64,000 bases of DNA, taken from assembly GCA_027605045.1 (NCBI GenBank), contig JAQFWX010000099.1, positions 1-64,000 on the forward strand, read 5' to 3'. Below the pieces are notes generated by a model, which did no database searches, had not been told where the DNA came from, and saw nothing but the letters and a program-made list of their open reading frames with translations. Every line of letters begins with the position of its first letter. The first letter of the stretch is position 1. This stretch comes from Phallus indusiatus (taxonomy: Eukaryota > Basidiomycota > Agaricomycetes > Phallales > Phallaceae). The position numbers and the translations under genes were made by a program. Below, in pieces: positions 38,701 through 48,225 of the stretch.

Positions 38701-39568
38701 TGCTTTATTATATTATCAATCAGCGTCGAAGGCCTATTCTTTGTCTCGTTTTGCATTACCTTAGTTGGATGGCTTCGAGTAGAGACAGACCGAGCATATA
38801 GCAATGGGAAGCGCAACGCTGGACTCCGGTCTCTCCAGATAGACGATATTCGTGTTGCATTGTATTTCTTATTCTTTGTTCAAGTGGTGTTTTTCGGAAC
38901 GGGAAAGTAAGTTGCGATTCAACGTCATTTTTAAACTTTACTGAAGTAATCAAACAAAGTGTTGCATCTATGTCGTACGTCGTTCAACTTAGGCGCGAAA
39001 TTATCCCAAGCTTACATTGATTCATTTAGGTCCTTTTACCTAGAGCCCGTTTACCGTCTGACTCCCGTATTCAATCCATATTTGATGTCGTCTTTATTAG
39101 TAGGTTTCTTGTATAGCTAACGTTTTGAACAACACCAACCTTGGTTAGATATTTAAAAACGTATCTCCATATATCATTTTGGCAGCCGCATTCGCCAATA
39201 TTACTTCCAGACTAAGTTTACCCCCATTCTCGCTTTTTCTCATCGCGATGAGCTTAACAGACGGTGAGTTGATGTCGTTTTTGAGAATTTTTGGGATGTT
39301 TTTCTTAATAACCTTACAGGCATGACTCTGACCTTCTTCTACAACGTTACCGACACCGGTGGGTGTCATACTGTTCTGTCGAACCTGTAACCTCGGCTCA
39401 CATCTGTTTCTAGGATCATGGTTGGAGATTGGACAATCAATCTCCTTCTTTTGTATAACATCGTTATTACTAGTATGGAGCGCTGGAATCTGTGTATTAG
39501 GAGAGTGGCTCATGCGAGACGTAATTACCGAGGCGATACGTGATGTAAAGGAGAAAAAGAAACAGTAA
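35743..39568 (+). CDS. mcd4: GPI ethanolamine phosphate transferase 1 (MCD4/PIG-N)
   Basis: Complete multi-exon gene. The start [20 protein letters not shown] splices to [20 protein letters not shown], the classic MCD4 N-terminal anchor. The lumenal alkaline-phosphatase-like domain follows: [66 protein letters not shown] and [12 protein letters not shown], holding the expected metal and nucleophile residues. The C-terminal half has many membrane helices ([55 protein letters not shown]). It ends EKKKQ, which fits a KKxx ER-retrieval signal. The enzyme adds ethanolamine phosphate to the first mannose of GPI precursors in the ER. Downstream it would serve the GPI-type surface proteins seen elsewhere in this window. 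About 16 introns, all with usable signals. Confidence 0.95.
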
Positions 39569-40529
39569 TTAATAACGTTAGGTATATATTTATTTTCTAG
39601 ACCTGTTCAAAATTGAGTTCTTGCGATCAAGGTCGCTTCATGTTGTTTTGCATTGGTACACGTGAAATGTCGATCGGAAGGCTCGGGCGTTGAGATTGGA
39701 AGCAGAGACTTTTCACATGTTAAAATTTCCGCGTCATTTTACATATCAACGGACTGAAATTTAGGAGCTTACGGGCATCATTCAAATGATTCCAATCAAG
39801 TATACACGTGGAAAGCATTCACCGGCATTATCTCACACTGTCACATGTGTCAGCTCAACTGAGGTATTGTGTGCGTTCATATTCCACACGACTCCTTTCT
39901 CTGTACGCATCTCAGAAAAGGAACTCTGGGTATCGAAGTGCAGTTTGGAACGGTGACATCGTAAAACGGAGTTTAAATGCCTAGATAATTTAGTTCAAAT
40001 TGGGACTCGAGATGAATGCAAATACAAGAGATAAATGAAGAAAAACTGTAATAGAAGGGAAGCCAGGCCGCGAGCCAAACCCTGAATGCGATGGAACTTT
40101 CTAAACATTCCTTAGCGCTTCTTCCGATCAAATCAAAAAAAAATTTGAACAATCTTCATTGTAAGGAATGTGGGACGTACGCATATATGGGGCTCAGCTT
40201 CGTTGCTCCGGCTTGGACGGTTCCATGTGATCGGCCCTGCAGGGGGTTATGCATACCTCTTGTCTCGATCCAGTTGCTCAAGCTCAAGTACTGGTTCGTG
40301 GTTCGGTGTTTCCTATAGACCATTCCTCCACTCGCTAAGCCGCTTCAGCCCCGGTCTGCCGGGTTGGTTCATTGCTTCTCTCCACTCAGCGAGTCTCATT
40401 CAGTACTATATCACTGATCACTAATCACTTCAAGCCATTATTCATATACAGCCAATTTTATTGGGTAGATTGAACTGCTGTCATGTTTGTGTAAATTCAA
40501 CATGAAACCTACATGACCTTCATTCTCCA
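39569..40529. other. Intergenic between MCD4 and the micropeptide array
   Basis: About 960 bp. No gene is recognised. An open frame at about 40091-40318 looks like chance. Unlike the other members, the first array gene has no clear TATAAATT box here. Confidence 0.5.
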
Positions 40530-40741
40530 ATGTCGTTCAAGTTTTCTAAACAACTCACTACTCTTATCGTCGCGGCTTTTGTCTGTTTGACAGTTGTCTC
40601 AGCCGCCCCCTCTACAGTGGACAGGCCGCAAGTAATACACGCTTGAACAAACCAAATTTCAAGACCTTAGACCTTCTAATTTCTCGAGGCTCGTGCAGTG
40701 TCACGTGTCCAGGTAATCCGTTGGGTTGCCACGTTAACTAA
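40530..40741 (+). CDS. Secreted micropeptide precursor, array copy 1 (type B), GC-AG intron
   Basis: Exons 40530-40627 and 40699-40741 give 46 residues. The signal peptide is MSFKFSKQLTTLIVAAFVCL followed by TVVSA, cleaved after SA by the A-x-A rule. The spacer APSTVDRP follows, then exon 2 gives VTCPGNPLGCHVN and a TAA stop. The usual CC|GTAAGT donor of the family reads CC|GCAAGT here. Using this GC donor and the acceptor GTGCAG keeps phase 2 and gives the family's C..CH ending exactly. A GT two codons later would give a one-Cys product. Most diverged member; no TATAAATT box is seen upstream. Function unknown. Confidence 0.65.
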
Positions 40742-41591
40742 ACTGAGGCGAATCGGGGGCTTGTCGATAGAACATCGCAATGATATGATTCCGAAAACTG
40801 TACGATCAATTTTCGTTTTACATATTACGTCGTAAACTTTTACTAACCGAGAAGAACTCCATATATTTGCAGGCACCGTCACTACTATCAAGTTTCATGT
40901 TGTTAATTTATATTATCCTTTCCCGAAGAGATCTATGATTTTGCCACCCTATCATTTGTAGAAGTCCGTATCCACATGGATATCTCTTGATTGACCCTTT
41001 TCTGATGTCGCCAGCGGAACAAATCGTTGTCCGGTAACTCATCATGCATTTATTGTCGGCGGCGGACATCATTAAATGAAAACTTGTTGGAAGCATTGAC
41101 CGAAAACATAGACGTAAGATCTCACACCATTTACCCACGGTGTGCCAACTAAGTTCATGGGGTAACTCAACTGAGACGCTATGTAGATTCAAAAGATCGA
41201 ACCCATTCATCTCGCTCGAAAGTCACACGCTGATTTGAATTTCATTGTATGGCCGCTTTCTAATTGTGTATCATATAATTTCCCCGGGTTAATTGAGAAT
41301 TATCTCTCTAACTTGCAATTATTGTTCGGTAATTCGATCGGTAACAGTTGCAAGAATGGTTCCTGTCAGGCTGCTGTACTACTACGCCAGTTTATCACTT
41401 GTATAGCAGCCACTTTCCGCTGGGTCGAAAGGGGCAACAAGTTCGAGGCCCTCTTCAAATTGAAATTCAAAATTCCGCGATTTTGCATTGACAGCCATCG
41501 ATTTTATTCATGTGTAACCCTAATAGTAGCCGAGTCCACGCGGAAAAGGACCCTCCCATAACCGCATTGTTCTCGGCTACTTTGGGGTACG

Positions 41592-41597
41592 TATAAA
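41592..41597 (+). promoter_or_regulatory. TATA box of micropeptide copy 2
   Basis: TATAAA inside ACGTATAAATTCACTGAG, 49 bp before the ATG. The extended context is shared with copies 4, 5 and 6. Confidence 0.7.
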
Positions 41598-41640
41598 TTC
41601 ACTGAGCGATGGGTTCAACCTTCATCAGAAAGCACCTTTA

Positions 41641-41814
41641 ATGTCTCTCTCTAAACAAATTACCACTCTTGTCGTTGCAGCGTTTGTCTATTTGACATCT
41701 GTTTCAGCTGCTCCCACCATTGTCAACCCGTAGGTGTTAGGGATGCTTAATCGAGATTATCATTTTACTAATCTTTGTGACAGTTGCCATATAGGCGTGC
41801 ACTGTATGGACTGA
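41641..41814 (+). CDS. Secreted micropeptide precursor, array copy 2 (type A)
   Basis: Exons 41641-41729 and 41784-41814 give 39 residues, the shortest of the array. Signal peptide MSLSKQITTLVVAAFVYLTS ends VSA; the spacer APTIVN leads into a Pro codon split by the phase-2 intron. Exon 2 reads CHIGVHCMD and stop (C-x5-C). About 150 bp after the stop are strongly conserved with copies 4 and 6 and stay open in another frame (LKSAKKHRFIAVIQ, CTVNVSVYVC). An alternative acceptor at about 41795 would join that frame in phase here, but not in copies 4 and 6. I therefore prefer the short product. Function unknown. Confidence 0.65.
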
Positions 41815-42507
41815 ACCTGAAGTCGGCCAAGAAACACCGGTTTATAGCTGTGATTCAGACACTCTCGAAAACCTGTACGGTCAATGTCTCTGTTTATGTA
41901 TGTTGTTGTACTAGACTCACATTTGGGTATTCAATGTTAGCACCGTTATTAGCTATCAGATTTCATGCTGTATGATTTCTTATTGTTCTTGGTCGAACCA
42001 ATCTATTGTATGCTGTTTTATCATATCTAATGGGCATTGGGCACTAGTCCATAAGTCCCATATTTTGATAGAGTTCATTCATCGAGAAGAGGTTCTCTAC
42101 GCTCACCTATTTGTAGGCAATGTAAATTTATTCGACGGCTTGAGTTTTATGAGATGAATAGCAAAGCTCTATTCTTCACGATTGCCAGTCTGTTAACGAA
42201 CTAAAATTAGCCATACAAAAGTAAAAAAAGAACTATGTTTTTGGTGGTGATATCGGTACATACTATTATAATAAAGCACGGTTCGATGATGTAAGAGCGG
42301 AAAAATGCGTATATCTATAACACGTTATTAGCCATAGGTTTCATGTTGTATGATTTATACTATTTTTGTGAAATGATATGCTGTGAGCCGTTTTTTTTCC
42401 ATCTGCGATACAACTTGATGAAGTGAGCAAATAAGTAAACTTTCTGACGCAAGCACCCTGTGTTCCCCGATTGAGAGCTGGGCGGGAGGCTGCATCAATA
42501 ATTTTAC

Positions 42508-42568
42508 TTTCCCCCATGGCCATTTTGAAACCTCCAGGGCGCTCTGGAGGTTTCAAGCTGGGGGGAAA
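42508..42568. other. Long imperfect hairpin
   Basis: A perfect 13-bp stem (TTGAAACCTCCAG at 42525-42537 with CTGGAGGTTTCAA at 42544-42556) encloses a 6-nt loop. An outer pair, TTTCCCCC (42508-42515) with GGGGGAAA (42561-42568), extends it. The function is unknown; it could be a mini-element end or a recombination scar. Confidence 0.7.
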
Positions 42569-43091
42569 CCCAAATCATTGATAGGCTGGTGGCTAAATAT
42601 GTAGCACGCACATACTAAACTGTACAATTGCAAGACATGACATGCGCAGTCGTACATAGCAAAAGATGTAGTGAGTGCGCACATTCGCTCCTGACAAGTT
42701 GTATTCCGTGCGGCACCAAATCACCCTGGATATCGATTGCATGTGGAGAAGGATGTTTGTATCTTTGCGGTCGAAGGGTCTTGATTTTGAGCCTTTCTCA
42801 ACATTCCCACCTAAAGGATTGTAAATCGCTATTATACAATACTAATAGCTAAAATTAAGCCTTAGGTTGTGATCTTATATTATTCTTCTTCAAATTTACA
42901 TAAAAATATATACCATATCATTCGGGTACTAGAAGTGGCTATTAATTGATTCATGCTCTTCGGACGTTGCTGGGACGTCTGGGGACCCATGTCTTCAAAC
43001 GTACTCTATCGTGTGGTCATCATTATTATGAATGAAATCTTATGTCGAAGCAAAGTTAACCGATCAAATTGGTATATATTACATATCATCC

Positions 43092-43111
43092 TTGGTATAC
43101 GCGTATACCAA
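43092..43111. other. Perfect 20-bp palindrome
   Basis: TTGGTATACG is followed directly by its reverse complement CGTATACCAA, about 230 bp before the TATA box of copy 3. It could be a site for a dimeric regulator or a cruciform. Confidence 0.75.
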
Positions 43112-43319
43112 CTGAAATTATAATTGCAACTCAACTGAGTTGACACACGCTGATTTAAATTTTATTTGTAGCCGCCTTCAACTAATTATGTATCATATTT
43201 TCCCGTGGACTGGTTCATCAACTTTCTCCAATTTGAAAATATTGTTTGATTCTCGATTAGCAACTATTTTACACCGGCAGCCTGCTACAAAGGGTGGATC
43301 TGACTAGTCGTTATGTGCA

Positions 43320-43325
43320 TATAAA
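43320..43325 (+). promoter_or_regulatory. TATA box of micropeptide copy 3
   Basis: TATAAA in GCATATAAATTCGC, 61 bp before the ATG. Confidence 0.65.
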
Positions 43326-43380
43326 TTCGCTCTAAGTGGGGCCTCCATAATTCAGTGATAGTTCCCCAACAAAGCTTCCA

Positions 43381-43594
43381 ATGACAGTCTCTAAACAACT
43401 TACTACATTTATCGTCGCAGTTTTTATCTGTCTAACAGCTGCTTCAGCTGCTCCATTCCCCGAAGTACCACTTATGCCCAGAATCAACGTCGGGCCACCA
43501 CCGTAAGTGGGAATATATATTCAATTACGATGGGCTCTTTCGTAATTTAAACTCTCACAGCTGCACCGTTGGGCCAAATTGCCATGGTGATTAA
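43381..43594 (+). CDS. Secreted micropeptide precursor, array copy 3 (type B-like)
   Basis: Exons 43381-43502 and 43561-43594 give 51 residues, the longest of the array. Signal peptide MTVSKQLTTFIVAVFICLTA ends ASA. The spacer is extended (APFPEVPLMPRINVGPPP). The phase-2 intron again splits a Pro codon, and exon 2 reads CTVGPNCHGD and TAA (C-x5-C-H-x-D). The C-terminal motif matches copies 5 and 7 with mainly third-position changes in the Gly, Pro, Cys and His codons, a sign of selection on the peptide. The mature product would be about 27 residues with one possible disulfide. Function unknown. Confidence 0.75.
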
Positions 43595-44588
43595 ATACAA
43601 ATCAAAGGTTTGGCCCGGTCAATAACATTCAAATTGTACGATTTTCACTTTTACATTGCAACAATTAAAGTGCTTTTGTGTATATGATACAATCCCCTTT
43701 CAGATGGCTATATTTACTAGGTCTATGTTGTGATTTCGTACCATGTTTGCCAAATAAAGTTGATATATGCCATTCAATCATCTGTGACTCCGCGCATATT
43801 GTTTGGTCCTGCACGAAGTAAACAAGGGAGAAAGATGGGTCGGGAGGGGTCTTCAACACCCGATGATAAATAAATTCTGATGACTGCCATAGAATACCGA
43901 TATATTCATAGTATTTATAACAGAACGTATAAAGAAATGGTTTGAAACGTTATTACATAGGACGTGTTTCGTGTCGCCATGTATATGCAGGGTTTGATGT
44001 GAGAAAAACGAAGGGAAATGGACCTCGCAATCAGTCAACATTCCTTACAGGGTTGAGAATAATAATACGAAGGAGCGGAACAACAAATAAGAGGGACGAT
44101 GGTGTATGCCGAAATATGCACATATGTAAATCCGTCCTCAAACCTTTGTATGACTCGAAATCAATTGTTTGTCTGAACCTGTTCGGCGTTCCGAAACAAC
44201 CTAACAAAAGCTTCAGTCTCTGCTATTAGTACGCACATGGTATTTCCCGGCAGTTGCTGCGCATGCTCCACCATGAGATCTCTTTTCTGGCATGAATTTG
44301 CTGCGTTTGTATATATCCGATGTCATTGAGGCACACTGACTGATGCGAGTTGGCATTTTCGAAATGACATCACTGCACGCCAATTTGTATAGAGTCACTT
44401 TCCTCTGGGTCGAGGGAGGCAACGGATCCGGGATCCTCATCAAATTGAAAGATTCAGATATTTTATTTCAATTTTTCGTAGCTTTGTATTGGCAGCCACC
44501 AATTTTGCTCAGGCATAGCTGAGTCCCGGCGGAAGGGAATCCTCTAATAACTGTATTTTTCCGCTACCCAGGCTCTGGAATACGTACA
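43595..44588. repeat. Array spacer, mosaic of conserved upstream and downstream blocks
   Basis: Bases 44110-44240 match about 46280-46400, and 44250-44460 match about 46490-46700. The second block (GCGAGTTGGCATTTTC ... TCACTGCACGCCAA) also recurs at 45145-45200. These blocks precede type A genes and are part of the duplicated unit. No extra gene seen. Confidence 0.6.
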
Positions 44589-44594
44589 TATAAA
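44589..44594 (+). promoter_or_regulatory. TATA box of micropeptide copy 4
   Basis: TATAAA in ACATATAAATTCACCGAG, 49 bp before the ATG. Confidence 0.7.
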
Positions 44595-44637
44595 TTCACC
44601 GAGTAAAGAATCCAGTATTTCAGCGAAGACACCTTCA

Positions 44638-44817
44638 ATGTCCGTTTCTAAACAAATCACTACTCTTGTCGTTGCAGCGTTTGTCTATTTGACATCCGTT
44701 TCAGCTGTCCCTACTGATCCAGGAGGCGGCTTCCCGTAGGTTTTAGGAATGCTTAATCGAGATTACCATTTTACTAATCTTCGAGACAGTGTTTGCGATC
44801 CCAGCATGCACTGTTGA
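44638..44817 (+). CDS. Secreted micropeptide precursor, array copy 4 (type A)
   Basis: Exons 44638-44735 and 44790-44817 give 41 residues. Signal peptide MSVSKQITTLVVAAFVYLTS ends VSA, spacer VPTDPGGGF, then the split Pro codon. Exon 2 reads VCDPSMHC and TGA directly after the second Cys (C-x5-C). The intron (44736-44789) is nearly identical to that of copy 2. Past the stop lies the conserved block LKSAEKRYRFIVVIQ ... CTVNVSAIYVC in another frame. Here no acceptor with the right phase would join it, which argues that the short product is real. Function unknown. Confidence 0.65.
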
Positions 44818-45417
44818 ATTTGTGGGCTTAAAATCAGCCGAGAAACGCTATCGTTTTATAGTTGTGATCCAGACAAATCTTGAAAGTTGTACGGTCAATG
44901 TCTCTGCCATTTATGTATGCTGTTGTACTAAGCTCACATCTCATATTTAATGTTAGCATTGTTATTACATATCGTATGATTTCTTATCTTTCTTTGTCGA
45001 ACCAATCTATTGTGTGCTGCTTCATCACGTCTAATGGGTATCAATACATAAATCCCAAGTTTGAAATTTATTGTATTTGATTTGAACGAACTTATTCGCC
45101 GAAAAGAGACTCTGTACGCTCACATACAGCCTGATGTCATTATTTAAGTGATGTGAGTTGGCATTTTCGACGCTCAATGATATCACTGCACGCCAACTTT
45201 TCATTGTCCTCATTTAGTAGCTCTCCTCTGATCGAGCGGGGAACAGGTTCCGGATCCTCTTCAAATTAGAAACTTCAGGTATGTTTATCTGGATCAGTAA
45301 TTCACTTTAAGCCGTTTTTCATTGGCAGTTACTAAGTTTGCCTCAGGTGCATAGCTGAGTGCTAGTGCCGCCGGAAGAGAGCCCTCTAACAGTTGTAGTA
45401 GGCTGTCACTTGAGACG

Positions 45418-45423
45418 TATAAA
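45418..45423 (+). promoter_or_regulatory. TATA box of micropeptide copy 5
   Basis: TATAAA in ACGTATAAATTCACAGAG, 45 bp before the ATG, the shortest distance in the array. Confidence 0.7.
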
Positions 45424-45462
45424 TTCACAGAGTGAAGAGTTCTCCCAAGAAAAAAATTTTCA

Positions 45463-45663
45463 ATGTCTTTCTCTAAACAACTCGCTACTCTTGTCGTCGC
45501 AGCTTTTGTCTCTCTGACAGCAACTGTTCAAGTCTCAGCTGCCCCCTCTCCTCAAGGCCGAACACCGTAAGTAACACAAAACTTTAATTGATGAAATTTT
45601 CGCCTCATCCCGTGACCTTTCCTCAGTCTTTGTGGTAGTGGACCGGAATGCCACACTATTTAA
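45463..45663 (+). CDS. Secreted micropeptide precursor, array copy 5 (type B)
   Basis: Exons 45463-45566 and 45627-45663 give 46 residues. Signal peptide MSFSKQLATLVVAAFVSLTA continues TVQVSA, slightly longer than in the other copies. The spacer is APSPQGRT with the split Pro codon, and exon 2 reads LCGSGPECHTI and TAA. The last four residues Cys-His-Thr-Ile loosely resemble a CaaX box, but the signal peptide and the related copies ending CHMD and CHGD speak against prenylation. It lies 820 bp after copy 4, the closest spacing. Closest relative is copy 7. Function unknown. Confidence 0.77.
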
Positions 45664-46837
45664 GATCGGTTTGGGCAAATTGCACCGAAGCCCATATGCC
45701 AAAGAATGTCTCGATCTCGACGAAAAATGTACGATGAATTTTTCGGGATTTATATATACTAAACTCACACTAAGTAAAGAGGTTCTCGTACATCTGTAGC
45801 TCACAATTTAGTAAGCTCATTTTATGATTTCATATAATATTTCGTCGAATAAGTACGTTGTATGCCATTTTTTTATTATCTGTGATGCATATTGTATGAG
45901 GCGAGTAACTGAGTGCTAGCATCTCAGCCCTGATTATGGGCTGTAACGTTGCAAAGAATATTTTGAGTAAGGCATCATACTATCACCTAACTCCGATTTT
46001 GGAGCAGATGTATGCACAAAGAATTAAACCACATTGTATATTTAGAGTGGTGTACATGGAAAATACCCCGACAAACTATAAATTGATTCACACATATATA
46101 TTGGACATTTGCTTTTGCCAAGTTATAGCTTGTACGAAACAGACTAAGCTTAGATATTAATCACTGAATTGTATGCGGAGAAGTACCAGTAGATATGTTT
46201 TGTCCCAGGTTGTATCAGTACTATCAGAGAAGTCTTGATTCATCCTATCTGACAGATGCCCGGCGTAAATATCAATCCCCGTTATACATGAATGTAAATT
46301 CGCCTTCGGACCCTTGTATGACTCAAAGTTTTCAGTCTGTTCGACCAATGTTCGACTGAACCTGTTTGGCGTTCGAAAAAAAGGTTTTTAGAGGAAGTTT
46401 CAGTTTCGGTTTATAACTGAACCCGGGCGGCCCGGCGAATTAAATCCCAACACTATTAATATCCTAAGCACGCGCACTGATGTACGAGATTGTACAGCAG
46501 TTGCTGAACCCAATACTCCACTATAAGATCTGAGATCGTTGCGTTTGTATACATCTAGTGTCATTAGGCACACTAACTGATGCGAGTTGGCATTTTCAAC
46601 ACGAAATGATATCACTGCACGCCAATCTATCACTTCTATAGTATTATAATAGCCACTTTCCCTCTAGCTCGAGGGGGGCAACCGACTCGGGATCTTCTTC
46701 AAATTAGAAGACTCAAATATTTTATCTCCGTATCTTAATGATTTTGCATTGACAGCCATTGGTTTTACTCAGCTATAGCTGAGTCTCGGTCTCGGAAGGC
46801 AGGTAATCCTTTGTTCTCCGCCGCTCCCGTGAGTACG
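45664..46837. repeat. Array spacer after copy 5
   Basis: Bases 45780-45920 match the 3' flank of copy 7 (GATTTCATA, ATGCCATTTTTTT segments), marking it as type B. The later part (46280-46700) matches 44110-44460 before copy 4, marking it as the type A upstream block. No gene seen. Confidence 0.6.
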
Positions 46838-46843
46838 TATAAA
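46838..46843 (+). promoter_or_regulatory. TATA box of micropeptide copy 6
   Basis: TATAAA in ACGTATAAATTCACCAAG, 50 bp before the ATG. Confidence 0.7.
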
Positions 46844-46887
46844 TTCACCAAGCAAAAGGTTTATTCTCTCAGCAAAAGCTACCCCCA

Positions 46888-47088
46888 ATGTCTCTCTCTA
46901 AACAAATTACCACTCTTGTCATTGCAGCCTTTATCTGTTTGACATCTGTTTCAGCTGTTCCCACTGATCACGGCCCTCCCGTAATCGGGGACCCGTCGAG
47001 GTAGGTGTTACTAGGAATGCTTAAACGGCATTATTATTTAACTAATCCTCCGGATACTAGTTGCCGTTTTGAAAAATGTGTAATTTGA
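46888..47088 (+). CDS. Secreted micropeptide precursor, array copy 6 (type A)
   Basis: Exons 46888-47000 and 47061-47088 give 46 residues. Signal peptide MSLSKQITTLVIAAFICLTS ends VSA, and the spacer is longer (VPTDHGPPVIGDPS). The phase-2 intron splits a Ser codon instead of Pro. Exon 2 reads CRFEKCVI and TGA: C-x4-C, one residue tighter than its relatives, and charged rather than Gly/Pro-rich. The block after the stop (LKSAEKHHRFIVVIQ, CTVNVSVYVCRC) is conserved but preceded by an in-frame TGA. Function unknown; this copy has the most diverged tail. Confidence 0.62.
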
Positions 47089-48159
47089 AGTCGGCCGAGA
47101 AACATCATCGTTTTATAGTTGTAATTCAGCAGACGATCCTCGATAGGTGTACGGTCAATGTCTCTGTTTATGTATGCCGTTGCACTAAACTCACATTCGC
47201 GTATCCAATACTAGCACCGTTGTTTATTAGCTACTATGTCCCATATTATATTTTTGTTATCGTTCTTCAAGTTTGTCGAAGCAGTTTGTTGTGCTGCTTC
47301 AAGTTGCCACGGCTAATGGGTTTAGATAGTACATAAATCCCGAATTCGAATTTTATGGGGTGAATAGCAAACTCTATTTTTCTACGGACACTACTAGTAT
47401 CCGTAAAAAAAAAATTAAGACAAAGCCGCATAGTTGTGGTAATATCGGTATATATGCACAGTTTGACGACAGTGAACGAGTGAAAAAAATGCTTGAAAAG
47501 AGAGCTCTGCGATAAATCAACGCTCTTTGACAGGATTTAGGCTTTCTTCATGTTTTTGAGTTATAATGAGATTCCGATGCCGAGCGAGTATTGTTTCAAG
47601 TGTAAATCAGCTTTTACGATGTTACATACGTAAGTTCCGAATACACACTGGGTACTCCCAACCAATCCGGCACCGGCTTTCAGGAAGTTCACAACCGTTC
47701 CAGTTCGGCTCTCAAACTGCACCGAACTATATCCGCCACCATCAATTATTTTACGCACTGTGCGCGTGCACGATAATTGAGGGCATCGAGGGTGCCCATT
47801 ACTGGGATTCTTTTCTGGCATCACTTTCGCGTGTATATCATTGACTTGGCACGTGCCACTAGCTGTAGTATAATAGTGTTCAGTGCCTGATGCGAAATTG
47901 GGCACTTTCTACGCTCGTAGCTTGATGTCGATAATATCACACGCCGATTCTTACAGTGTCACGGTGCGTGGTAGTTCGCTTTCTTCGAGGTCGGACGGAA
48001 AATGGATTGATTCGCAAGCTCTCTTCTTTGGATTGTGAAGTTTCAAATATAGACCATTTTCCGTTGGCAGCCGGTTTTGCCGTCAGTGCACAACTTCGAT
48101 GAGTGCCGCCGGGAGAGAGTAATAGCTGCACTTTGCTGCAGCTGTTTGTAGTATTCGCG
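47089..48159. repeat. Array spacer after copy 6
   Basis: The first ~200 bp match the flanks after copies 2 and 4. The stretch just before copy 7 (48060-48165) resembles the upstream blocks of copies 2, 4 and 5 (TTGGCAGCC ... GTGCCGCCGGGAGAGAG). No gene seen; an open frame at 47561-47905 (minus) has no support. Confidence 0.55.
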
Positions 48160-48165
48160 TATAAA
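48160..48165 (+). promoter_or_regulatory. TATA box of micropeptide copy 7
   Basis: TATAAA in GCGTATAAATTGACCAAG, 66 bp before the ATG. Confidence 0.65.
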
Positions 48166-48225
48166 TTGACCAAGTAGAGGATCTACATGTTTCTTCATAC
48201 TCTCAGCGCAACAGCAAAACTTCCA

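Larger units (their letters stand above)
41815..43380. repeat. Array spacer with conserved 3' flank, ghost B-type flank, hairpin and palindrome
   Basis: The first ~160 bp match the sequence after copies 4 and 6. Bases 42330-42850 match the 3' flank of copy 7 (48560-48980), although no gene stands in front of them, which suggests a deleted B-type gene. A long imperfect hairpin lies at 42508-42568 and a perfect 20-bp palindrome at 43092-43111. No further gene is seen. Confidence 0.6.

Noticed and set aside
40091..40318. Open frame starting MELSKHSLALL, vaguely like the micropeptide signal
   Set aside because: It lacks the hydrophobic core, the SA cleavage site, the intron and the Cys tail.
42628..42852. 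Cys-rich open frame in the array spacer
   Set aside because: The matching block after copy 7 (48760-48980) is not open in the same frame, so the frame is not conserved.
45463..45663. Copy 5 ends Cys-His-Thr-Ile, like a pheromone CaaX box
   Set aside because: His is not aliphatic, the precursor has a cleavable signal peptide, relatives end CHMD, CHGD or CHVN, and no STE3-type receptor gene is nearby.
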